Below are positions 1 through 5,050 of a DNA stretch of 6,222 nucleotides, piece by piece. The translations under genes were made by a program, and so were the position numbers. The notes beneath the pieces were generated by a model, which did not search any database, was not told the DNA's origin, and saw nothing but the letters and a program-made list of their open reading frames with translations. Each line of letters opens with the position of its first letter. Position 1 is the stretch's first letter. The stretch is from Actinomycetota bacterium (lineage in GTDB: Bacteria; Actinomycetota; Actinomycetes; Mycobacteriales; Jatrophihabitantaceae), in contig JAFAWL010000272.1 in assembly GCA_019241805.1 (NCBI GenBank), positions 1 through 6,222 of the forward strand. Reading direction: 5' to 3'.

Positions 1-191
1 TGGATGGCGAGGAAGACTCCGATGGAGCCAGTGATCGCCACCACCGAGAAGCCGATCAACCGCGACCCGTGGGTGAAGATGCGGTCGGCCAGCGGCGGGT
101 TCTGAACGATCTTCCGCGGCCGGTCCGGGTTCGGTTCCTGCCCGAATTCCGCTTCGTCGACCGACGGCTCGTCACGCAAAACTGTCGTCAT
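1..191 (-). CDS. pstC: Phosphate ABC transporter permease PstC, N-terminal part (runs off the left edge)
   Basis: PstC is one of two membrane subunits of the high-affinity PstSCAB phosphate importer. Only the first 63 codons are present, read on the minus strand from an ATG at 191. The visible protein has a polar, acidic/proline-containing cytoplasmic tail of about 36 residues. It then has the segment LADRIFTHGSRLIGFSVVAI, which continues as hydrophobic sequence and matches the usual PstC entry into the first membrane helix (a 'DRIF' stretch followed by a helix ending in VFLAI). An in-frame GTG at 218 could be an alternative start. Neither start has a clear Shine-Dalgarno sequence. No pstS lies immediately upstream, which is unusual because pstS commonly precedes pstC. 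The upstream gap carries a PHO-box-like repeat array, consistent with phosphate-starvation control. The assignment rests on N-terminal sequence only; another PstA/PstC-type permease is a less likely alternative. Confidence 0.8.
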   Translation of the reverse strand, partial: MTTVLRDEPSVDEAEFGQEPNPDRPRKIVQNPPLADRIFTHGSRLIGFSVVAITGSIGVFLAI

Positions 192-249
192 CGCGCACGC
201 ACCGATGCCGCTGCCCACATCGCCCGCCGCACCGAACAATCACAACCGA

Positions 250-293
250 GCAATGGGACCTGGGGACGGACGGGAGCTGAACAGGGGACGAAC
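250..293 (-). promoter_or_regulatory. PHO-box-like array of 11-nt direct repeats upstream of pstC
   Basis: Read on the minus strand, three contiguous 11-nt units occur in register: GTTCGTCCCCT (293-283), GTTCAGCTCCC (282-272) and GTCCGTCCCCA (271-261). A weaker fourth unit, GGTCCCATTGC, follows (260-250). PhoP/RegX3-type response regulators of actinomycetes bind 11-nt direct repeats built on GTTCA followed by pyrimidines, so period and unit both fit. The array sits about 60-100 nt upstream of the pstC start in the pstC direction, a suitable place for activation under phosphate limitation. The regulator assignment is inference; the repeat register is directly visible. Confidence 0.55.
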
Positions 294-317
294 CGAGCCG
301 CACCGAGCCGGGGGTGC

Positions 318-779
318 TCACGAGCCGGTGCTGATGTCGAGCCGGGCCGAGGCGATCGGACGCGTGCGTACGGGAGCGGCCGCGAGCGCGCTCGATGCGG
401 TGCCCCAGCGGCGGGCGCCGGACACCACGACCGCCGGCGACACGCTCGCAGTCGACGCGCAGTCGAGAAACTGGCGCACCGCCTGATGGCAGCGAACCTG
501 CCGGTCGTAGCCGTGCGCGCCGACGACGATGGCCTCGCCGTCGGTGCCCAGGGTCCAGCGCCACTCCGACGACTCACGGCGCCGCACCTGCATCTCGAGC
601 CCGTCGAGCGAGATGACGATCAGCTTGATCGACAGCAGGCAGGACTCAGGATCGCGGTAGCCGACCACGCCGCGGCCGAGGTCACGATTGTTGGCCGAGA
701 GCAATCGCCAGTGCACGTCCGAACGTGCGTCGGCCGCGTACATCTGAAAATGTGCGCGTCCGGCTTCCCCCACCGCCAC
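318..779 (-). CDS. DUF1508/YegP-like protein, second of a tandem pair
   Basis: This 153-residue protein starts at a GTG at 779, two bases after the TAA of the preceding gene, with CAGG as a possible ribosome binding site. The reading frame stays open upstream, but that sequence is arginine-rich and looks like a shadow of the upstream gene. Two half-units are visible. The first has HWRLLSANNRDLGRG, then GY and an aliphatic helix (about residues 23-60). The second has EWRWTLGTDGEAIVVGAHGY followed by a C..AVRQFL helix (about 72-106). This W-[RK]-[LW]...G...I/V...Y pattern is that of the YegP/DUF1508 fold, which usually occurs as two tandem repeats. The last 45 or so residues are low in complexity and probably disordered. 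The function of the family is not established. The family assignment is by pattern and would need an HMM search to confirm. It is probably co-transcribed with its upstream paralogue. Confidence 0.62.
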   Translation of the reverse strand: MAVGEAGRAHFQMYAADARSDVHWRLLSANNRDLGRGVVGYRDPESCLLSIKLIVISLDGLEMQVRRRESSEWRWTLGTDGEAIVVGAHGYDRQVRCHQAVRQFLDCASTASVSPAVVVSGARRWGTASSALAAAPVRTRPIASARLDISTGS

Positions 780-781
780 GT

Positions 782-1327
782 TTACCTGCGCAGGGCCGAC
801 GCGGACCGGTCGTAGGCCCGCATAGCGTTGGGACCGAGCGGCCGGACGTCGCCGACGTCGGTTTCCGCCGTGACGACCGCCTCGGCGAACTGGCGCAAGG
901 CGCGCTCGCATTCGAAGCGGCGGGCGTAGGAGTACACGCAGTCGGCGACCGGCTGGCCCTCATCGCTGGCCTGCCATCGCCATACCCCCGTGGTCGAGTC
1001 GAACTGCACGCCGCGGTCGAACTTCTCGATCCGCTCCTGCAGGTCGCGGGCCGCCTCGACAGCGGCGAGCACGGAGTCGTAGGAAATCGCCGAACGCGCG
1101 ATCGGACGATTGTTGCCGGCAACCAGGCGCCAGGCCACCCGCTCGGACCGCCGCCCCTCGCTCACGTCATCTACCCGCCAGGACGAGCGAGCGGGGCGGT
1201 CGGAGATGTAGAGAAATCGGGCGACCCTGCGTCTGGATTCCGCTTGCACCGGCATCAGGCCCGTCGCTTTCCCCGTGCCGGCATCGTTCGTCCGGACGGC
1301 GAAGATCATCGCGGGACGCGGGCGCAC
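782..1327 (-). CDS. DUF1508/YegP-like protein, first of a tandem pair
   Basis: This 181-residue minus-strand protein has two half-units like those of the next gene. The first is AWRLVAGNNRPIARSAISY followed by a helix (about residues 65-100). The second is VWRWQASDEGQPVADCVYSY followed by a C..ALRQFAEAV helix (about 115-151). The shared elements W-R-L-x-[AS]-x-N-N-R in the first halves and W-R-W...[EC]xA[LV]RQF in the second halves show that the two genes are duplicates. The start is uncertain. GTG 1327 gives the longest protein. ATG 1309, ATG 1255 and GTG 1165 are alternatives, and none has a convincing ribosome binding site. A possible short strand, ARFLYISD (residues 36-43), resembles AHFQMYAAD of the downstream gene, which argues for a start at or before 1255. 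No catalytic motif is recognisable. The gene is divergent from pitA. Confidence 0.6.
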   Translation of the reverse strand: MRPRPAMIFAVRTNDAGTGKATGLMPVQAESRRRVARFLYISDRPARSSWRVDDVSEGRRSERVAWRLVAGNNRPIARSAISYDSVLAAVEAARDLQERIEKFDRGVQFDSTTGVWRWQASDEGQPVADCVYSYARRFECERALRQFAEAVVTAETDVGDVRPLGPNAMRAYDRSASALRR

Positions 1328-1526
1328 AATGCGTTACGGAAACGTGAACGGCGAACGGGCACTAGCTGCCTAATTCATCGCACCTGCACAGCCCGGTACA
1401 AGACGCCTGGCGAGCCGATCATCGGCGCAACGGGGTTCCCGCCGCCAGATGAATGGTTGGTTAACGGCCGAAGAAGCTCTCGTCCATTCGGTGTAGCTCA
1501 CCGACCTTCAGAGGTACGCCAGAGGC
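1328..1526. promoter_or_regulatory. Divergent intergenic region between the DUF1508-like pair and pitA
   Basis: This stretch of about 200 bases has no plausible gene and should hold promoters for both directions. Two short inverted repeats are visible: GCCGAT-C-ATCGGC (1414-1426) and TCGGTG-tagct-CACCGA (1488-1504). The second lies 22 nt before the pitA start and could be an operator or a leader hairpin. On the minus strand TTGTAC and ATGAAT are 17 nt apart, a weak candidate promoter for the DUF1508-like pair. GTTCGCC/GTTCACG motifs occur nearby but with a 7-nt period, so they do not form a convincing PHO box. Regulatory meaning is inferred. Confidence 0.4.
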
Positions 1527-2696
1527 GTGCACGATACAACGCTGCTCGTCCTCGTGGTCGTGACCGCATTAGCCTTCGATTTCACCAACGGCTTCCACGA
1601 CACGGGTAACGCGATGGCTACGTCGATCGCGACCGGAGCCCTGCGACCCCGCGTCGCCGTCGCCATCTCGGGCGCGCTCAACCTCGTCGGCGCCTTCCTG
1701 TCGTTGAGCGTCGCTGCGACGATTGCCAGCGGCCTGGTCGACACGAAACTGGTCACGCTTACGGTCGTCTTCTCCGGGTTGATGGGCGGCATCCTCTGGA
1801 ATCTGCTCACGTGGTTCCTCGGCATTCCGTCGAGTTCGTCCCATGCCCTGATCGGCGGCGTGATCGGCTCGACGATGGCGGCCGCGGGTGGTGACGCCGT
1901 GAAGTGGAAGGGCGTCTTCTCGAAGGTGATCATTCCGGCCGCGATGTCACCGATCATCGCCGGTGTGATCGCTGCGATCGGTACGTATCTCGTGTACCTG
2001 ATCAGCCGCAACCTCGTGCAGCGCACCCGCGATCAGGGCTTCCGCATCGGCCAGATCGGCTCCGCGTCAATGGTTTCGCTTGCTCACGGCACGAACGACG
2101 CCCAGAAGACGATGGGCATCATTACGTTGGCCCTGATCGCCAACGGGACTGTGTCCGCTCATGCCAAGGCTCCGTTCTGGGTGATTCTGAGCTGCGCCAT
2201 CGCGATCAGTGCCGGCACTTATATCGGCGGGTGGCGGGTGATCCGCACGCTCGGCAAGGGCCTGGTCGAGATCGAGGCGCCGCAGGGTATGGCCGCCGAG
2301 TCGGCCTCGGCCGCGACCATCCTGCTCTCGAGTCACTTCGGCTATTCGCTGTCGACCACCCACGTCGCCACCGGCTCGATCCTCGGCACCGGCATCGGCA
2401 AGAAGGGCGCGCAGGTCCGCTGGTCGGTCGCCGGGCGCATGGCGACGGCCTGGTTGTTCACTCTGCCGATGGCCGCGCTCGTGGGAGCCGGCGCATACGC
2501 CGCGGCCCACGGAATCGGAGGCAGCGGCGGGGTAATCGTCATGTTCGTGGTGCTCGTCATCCTGGGCGCGCTCTTCTATTTGCGCTCGCGTAGGACGGCG
2601 GTGCATCCCGGCAACGTCAACGAGGAATGGTCCGGGTCGGTCGCACCGTCGCGGTCGCAAGAGCCGGTGGCAGCGGGAACGCGAGGTGCGGCATGA
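1527..2696 (+). CDS. pitA: Low-affinity inorganic phosphate transporter, PiT family
   Basis: This is a 389-residue integral membrane carrier of the PiT family (COG0306), which takes up phosphate, typically as a metal-phosphate complex, driven by the proton gradient. The two family signatures are present: GFHDTGNAMA at residues 22-31 and AHGTNDAQKTMG at 186-197, one in each inverted half. Other conserved stretches include PSSSSHALIGG (101-111), EAPQGMAAE (250-258) and STTHVATGS (276-284). Length and N-terminus fit actinobacterial PitA, supporting the GTG at 1527. AGAGG sits only one base before it and CAGAGG lies 12 bases before it, so the ribosome binding site is atypical. The hydrophilic tail from about residue 355 (RSRRTAVHPGNVNEEW) is a usual actinobacterial ending, extended by some 20 residues. 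The stop overlaps the next gene by ATGA, implying translational coupling. There is no sign of truncation. Confidence 0.95.
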   Translation: MHDTTLLVLVVVTALAFDFTNGFHDTGNAMATSIATGALRPRVAVAISGALNLVGAFLSLSVAATIASGLVDTKLVTLTVVFSGLMGGILWNLLTWFLGIPSSSSHALIGGVIGSTMAAAGGDAVKWKGVFSKVIIPAAMSPIIAGVIAAIGTYLVYLISRNLVQRTRDQGFRIGQIGSASMVSLAHGTNDAQKTMGIITLALIANGTVSAHAKAPFWVILSCAIAISAGTYIGGWRVIRTLGKGLVEIEAPQGMAAESASAATILLSSHFGYSLSTTHVATGSILGTGIGKKGAQVRWSVAGRMATAWLFTLPMAALVGAGAYAAAHGIGGSGGVIVMFVVLVILGALFYLRSRRTAVHPGNVNEEWSGSVAPSRSQEPVAAGTRGAA

Positions 2697-2965
2697 ACGA
2701 CTGGATCAACCTGCACGCCCTGTGGGAGATCGCCGTCGTCGGGTTGATCTGCGGCGCCGGGCTGCCGGCGTTGTTCGCGGTCGGCTTGCGGCTGCTCAAC
2801 CCGCGACCGGTGCCGGCCACCGTCGGCGGGCAGAACGACGGCGCGGCCGAGCCGTCGGCAAGCGTGAGCGCCGGAGCCGGCGGCATCGCCGCGGCCTCGC
2901 TCTGCTTCGCGGTGGTGTTGGCCGCGGTCGCTTGGGGCATCTATCTGATCGTCAACGGCAGCTGA
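2693..2965 (+). CDS. Small two-helix membrane protein linked to PitA
   Basis: This 90-residue protein starts at the ATG overlapping the pitA stop (ATGA), with GCGAGG at 2681-2686 as a likely ribosome binding site. A GTG start at 2627 inside pitA is open but much less likely. It has two hydrophobic helices, about residues 11-34 and 64-87, joined by a polar loop rich in Pro, Gly, Ala and Ser. No enzymatic motif is visible. Length, topology and position directly after pitA match the M. tuberculosis arrangement pitA (Rv0545c) - Rv0544c, recalled from memory. Conserved coupling with pitA suggests an accessory or regulatory partner of the phosphate carrier. That is inference only, and the function is unknown. 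Confidence 0.85.
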   Translation: MNDWINLHALWEIAVVGLICGAGLPALFAVGLRLLNPRPVPATVGGQNDGAAEPSASVSAGAGGIAAASLCFAVVLAAVAWGIYLIVNGS

Positions 2966-2990
2966 CCCGTAATCGAAGGAGCACCACACC

Positions 2991-3308
2991 GTGCCGCTTC
3001 CGCCGTTCCTGACGAGCGTCGTCGAATTCCTGCGCAAGGGCTATCCCGAAGGGGTCCCGGCGCGCGACTACATACCGCTGTTCGCCCTGCTGCGGCGGCA
3101 GCTGACCACCGACGAGGCCAACGCGGTCGCCGACGAACTGGCCACCGCATCTGATCCCGCGACGGCCGAGCAGATCCGGCAGGCGATAACCGCCGTGACG
3201 CGTGAAGAGCCCAGCGAGCAGGACATCGCGCGCGTCAGCGCGCGGTTGGCGGCCGGGGGCTGGCCGCTGGCTTCACCGAGCCGCACTGATTCGACTGCTC
3301 GTGACTGA
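2991..3308 (+). CDS. DUF3349 family protein
   Basis: This is a 105-residue soluble, all-helical-looking protein. The GTG start at 2991 is fixed by a strong GAAGGAG ribosome binding site about 9 bases upstream. The N-terminal FLTSVVEFLRKGYPEGVP (residues 6-23), then FALLRRQLTTDEA and the ending VSARLAAGGWPL (82-93), are the hallmarks of DUF3349, a small mycobacterial/actinobacterial family. Rv0543c, which is third in the pitA cluster of M. tuberculosis, belongs to it (recalled). It follows the two-helix membrane gene by 25 bases and is probably in the same transcript. The function is not known. Preservation of the trio across actinomycetes suggests a role connected with phosphate uptake, which is inferred from context only. 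Confidence 0.9.
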   Translation: MPLPPFLTSVVEFLRKGYPEGVPARDYIPLFALLRRQLTTDEANAVADELATASDPATAEQIRQAITAVTREEPSEQDIARVSARLAAGGWPLASPSRTDSTARD

Positions 3309-3325
3309 TCTACTCTTCTTCATTC

Positions 3326-4243
3326 GTGGACGTCGGCACGGCGTTCGGCGTGCTCGGCGTCGAACCGAACGCACCCCTGGTCGACGCTCGTCGTGCATAC
3401 CGGGCCCGGGCCCGGCTGATCCATCCGGATGCCTCCTCATCCGATCCGGCGCTGGCCACCGCGGCGATGGCGTTGTTGAACGAGGCTTGGGCGATCGTGC
3501 GGACCAGCTACCTCATCGTCGGCATCGACGAGCCCGACACTTCTGCACCGACTTCGCCACCCGAGGACGAGCCCTCCGTTCCGGCGCCGGCACCCCCGTC
3601 CGCTCCCCCACCGCCCCCACGGCTGCCTGAGTCCGGTGAATGCGCGCATTGCGGTTGGGCGCCGGCCGGACCGATCACGTTGCGGTCGGTGGGTTCGTTC
3701 CTGATCTGGTGGTCGTCGCGACGCACGACCAATCCGCTGTGCGGTGTCTGCGCGACCGCGCGTCATGAGGACGTCCGCGCACGCACGCTCGTGACCGGTT
3801 GGTGGGGGCTGCCCGGTGCGGTTGTCGCCGGCCTCGCGCTTCGAAGAAATCGGCGAGCGCTGAAGGAGCACGCTCGCCGCTACGGTCGGCCCTTGACCCG
3901 CGCGAGCGAGGTCGTCACCCGCTCGACCCGCCCCGCCGTCATCGTGCCGGCCTGGCACCGCGGCGCGGTGTTGACGGCGGCTGCCGCGGTGACGTTGGTG
4001 GTCGTGGTGGCCGCGTTCGTCATCCCGGCCGCGATGCGATCGAGCGCCCCGACCGGGCAAGTCGGGCTGGGCGCATGCGTGACCGACGACGGAGCGCCGG
4101 TCGACTGCGTGGACCCCCGGGCGGCCTGGACGATGGTGCGGGTCGGGCGCAGCGCCGCCGACTGCGCCCGTGATTCGCTGCCGCGCTCCTTCTACGACCC
4201 GCGCACCGGCACGACATACTGCGCGAGCTCGCTGCGTCCCTGA
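3326..4243 (+). CDS. J-domain protein with zinc ribbon, membrane helix and C-terminal cysteine domain
   Basis: This 305-residue multidomain protein begins with a J domain (about residues 3-60) whose HPD triad (33-35) is intact, so it could stimulate a DnaK-type ATPase. A proline-rich linker follows (67-101). A C-x2-C ... C-x2-C zinc ribbon (C106, C109, C139, C142) then leads into a WWG hydrophobic segment (156-172). That part resembles a domain seen in other actinobacterial membrane proteins. A clear membrane helix spans about 213-237. The last 60 residues carry four cysteines (251, 261, 280, 299) in a GACV...VDC.DP.A...C...TYC pattern. This is like the extracytoplasmic domain of LppU-type proteins, where the cysteines would form disulfides. 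Topology is uncertain because the 156-172 segment may or may not span the membrane. The GTG start at 3326 lacks a ribosome binding site, so reinitiation after the DUF3349 gene 17 bases upstream is possible. The stop codon lies in a 25-bp tandem repeat. Confidence 0.82.
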   Translation: MDVGTAFGVLGVEPNAPLVDARRAYRARARLIHPDASSSDPALATAAMALLNEAWAIVRTSYLIVGIDEPDTSAPTSPPEDEPSVPAPAPPSAPPPPPRLPESGECAHCGWAPAGPITLRSVGSFLIWWSSRRTTNPLCGVCATARHEDVRARTLVTGWWGLPGAVVAGLALRRNRRALKEHARRYGRPLTRASEVVTRSTRPAVIVPAWHRGAVLTAAAAVTLVVVVAAFVIPAAMRSSAPTGQVGLGACVTDDGAPVDCVDPRAAWTMVRVGRSAADCARDSLPRSFYDPRTGTTYCASSLRP

Positions 4244-4300
4244 CCCACGAGCAACGCCGCGTCCCTGACGCATGACCAACACCGCGTCTCTGACGCAAAC
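4234..4300. repeat. 25-bp tandem repeat with palindromic core, containing the stop codon of the J-domain gene
   Basis: Copies begin at 4234, 4259 and 4284, an exact 25-base period, with the third copy fading after about 4297. Each contains a GCGTC-ccT-GACGC-like core. Copies 2 and 3 give a perfect 5-bp stem with a 3-nt loop (CCT or TCT), and copy 1 has one mismatch (GACCC). The TGA of the upstream gene is the TGA of the first core. A further isolated match (CCTGACGCA) lies at 4432-4440, just before the next gene. These may be terminator-like or processing structures, or slippage-generated repeats. Confidence 0.7.
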
Positions 4301-4329
4301 GGATCATCCGTCGTCGGACCCGGACTTTT

Positions 4330-4387
4330 CACTCGCTGTGTGTGCTGTCGCGCCGCCTGAGGGGCGGCTGCGCCCACACAACGAGTG
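4330..4387. terminator. 58-nt imperfect hairpin between the J-domain gene and the secreted-protein gene
   Basis: The outer arms pair CACTCG (4330-4335) with CGAGTG (4382-4387). After one mismatch, TGTGTG (4337-4342) pairs with CACACA (4375-4380), then GC with GC. The inner stem is GCCGCC (4352-4357) with GGCGGC (4363-4368), closing a 5-nt loop, with an asymmetric internal loop between the two stems. There is no U-tract, so it would be a U-less terminator of the type proposed in actinomycetes, a palindromic mobile remnant, or an RNA structure. The pairing is directly visible; the role is inferred. Confidence 0.5.
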
Positions 4388-4457
4388 CAGAGTGACGAGG
4401 ACTCCCGAGCCGACCGCACACCTACCCCGTTCCTGACGCACGTTCGCTCAGGATGTG

Positions 4458-4937
4458 ATGTGCGCGGTCGATCGGTTGAACGTGATGTTCGGGGCTCGCT
4501 TGGGTGCCACGGCTGTGATCGCCGCCGCACTGAGTCTGCTCGTTGCCGGTGGCCCTGCGCCCGCCGACGCGTCGACCCGATCCCAGCGGCCGCCGGCGCC
4601 GAAGCCGTCCGCCGGGGTGCTCGAGGTCCGCGCCGGGGGCGCTCTGGCTCTGTCGGTCGCCGGCTTCGCCCCCGGAACGAGCGTGACGGCCCGACTCGAA
4701 TGCGTGGCTACGACGACAACGTCGGCTGATGCGCAGGGACGCGTACACGTCCACCTGGTCGTGATGCCGTCGGCGTTGTCGGGCCGCTATGTGCTTACAG
4801 TCGTCGGTGCACCTCCGTTGCGGAATTCCGGCCCGCGGGCAGGTGTCGACGGCGCCACCGTGCAGGCCGTCGTACCGCTTGTGCGTCGAGCGTCAGTAAC
4901 CGTGCACGGCGCCCCCGACGGCACCGTTCATTGCTGA
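4458..4937 (+). CDS. Small secreted protein with a putative Ig-like domain
   Basis: I do not recognise a named family. From the ATG at 4458 the protein is 159 residues; a GTG at 4455 and an ATG at 4485 are alternatives. CAGGA at 4449-4453 favours 4455/4458. The N-terminus has an Arg and then a hydrophobic stretch (about 15-31), followed by PAPADA and Ser, a good signal peptidase I site after residue 38. A short Pro/Lys linker precedes a beta-rich segment (about 53-120) containing VAGFAPGTSVTARL, then a TTSADAQGRVHV turn and SGRYVLTVVGAP. That pattern is typical of single Ig-like modules in actinobacterial surface proteins. There is no sortase motif, lipobox or C-terminal membrane helix, so it is probably released or loosely wall-associated. 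It ends in Cys. Its stop codon lies in the first unit of a 26-bp tandem repeat. Confidence 0.7.
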   Translation: MCAVDRLNVMFGARLGATAVIAAALSLLVAGGPAPADASTRSQRPPAPKPSAGVLEVRAGGALALSVAGFAPGTSVTARLECVATTTTSADAQGRVHVHLVVMPSALSGRYVLTVVGAPPLRNSGPRAGVDGATVQAVVPLVRRASVTVHGAPDGTVHC

Positions 4938-5029
4938 GTGCCGTCCGGCACGTTGACTGCTCAGTGCCGTTCGGCACGTTGACTGCTCAGTGCCGTCCGG
5001 CACGTTGACTGTTCAGTGCCGTCCGGCAC
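4926..5029. repeat. Four tandem copies of a 26-bp repeat with a GTGCCG-N2-CGGCAC palindrome
   Basis: Copies lie at 4926-4951 (degenerate first half), 4952-4977, 4978-5003 and 5004-5029, with no spacers. Each ends in a perfect 6-bp inverted repeat, GTGCCG and CGGCAC around TC (TT in copy 2); the cores are 4938-4951, 4964-4977, 4990-5003 and 5016-5029. The rest of the unit is GTTGACTGCTCA. The stems are identical in all copies, and the only difference within the core falls in its two-base centre. The array lies between two convergent genes and includes the TGA stop of the upstream one (4935-4937). It could act as a bidirectional terminator or as clustered binding sites for a dimeric protein. 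Confidence 0.85.
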
Positions 5030-5050
5030 CGTAAACGCGTCGTCGGCGCT

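Noticed and set aside
69..815. Long plus-strand open frame of 248 codons
   Set aside because: The translation is Arg/Ala/His-rich and lacks recognisable motifs. It overlaps pstC and the DUF1508-like gene on the opposite strand, whose proteins make sense, so it is a high-GC shadow.
782..911. Programmed frameshift joining the two DUF1508-like genes
   Set aside because: No slippery heptamer is seen near the TAA at 784-782, a GTG with CAGG upstream gives a simple restart, and the upstream extension of the second frame is arginine-rich shadow. Separate genes are simpler, though an old fusion cannot be excluded.
1340..1365. PHO box upstream of the DUF1508-like pair (GTTCGCC/GTTCACG on the minus strand)
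   Set aside because: The two GTTC motifs are 7 nt apart rather than the 11 nt expected of PhoP-type direct repeats.
1328..1526. tRNA or riboswitch in the pitA leader
   Set aside because: No cloverleaf, TTCGA-type T-loop in the right context, or known riboswitch core could be found by eye; only short dyads are present.
725..1609. Long plus-strand open frame of 294 codons
   Set aside because: It is antisense to the DUF1508-like pair and runs into pitA in another frame. The composition is shadow-like, with no start signal or motif.
3437..4282. Minus-strand open frame of 281 codons opposite the J-domain gene
   Set aside because: It is Arg/Gly/His-rich, has no motif, and is wholly antisense to a gene with convincing J-domain and zinc-ribbon sequence.
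4926..5029. CRISPR array
   Set aside because: The units are directly adjacent with no variable spacers, and no cas gene is visible.
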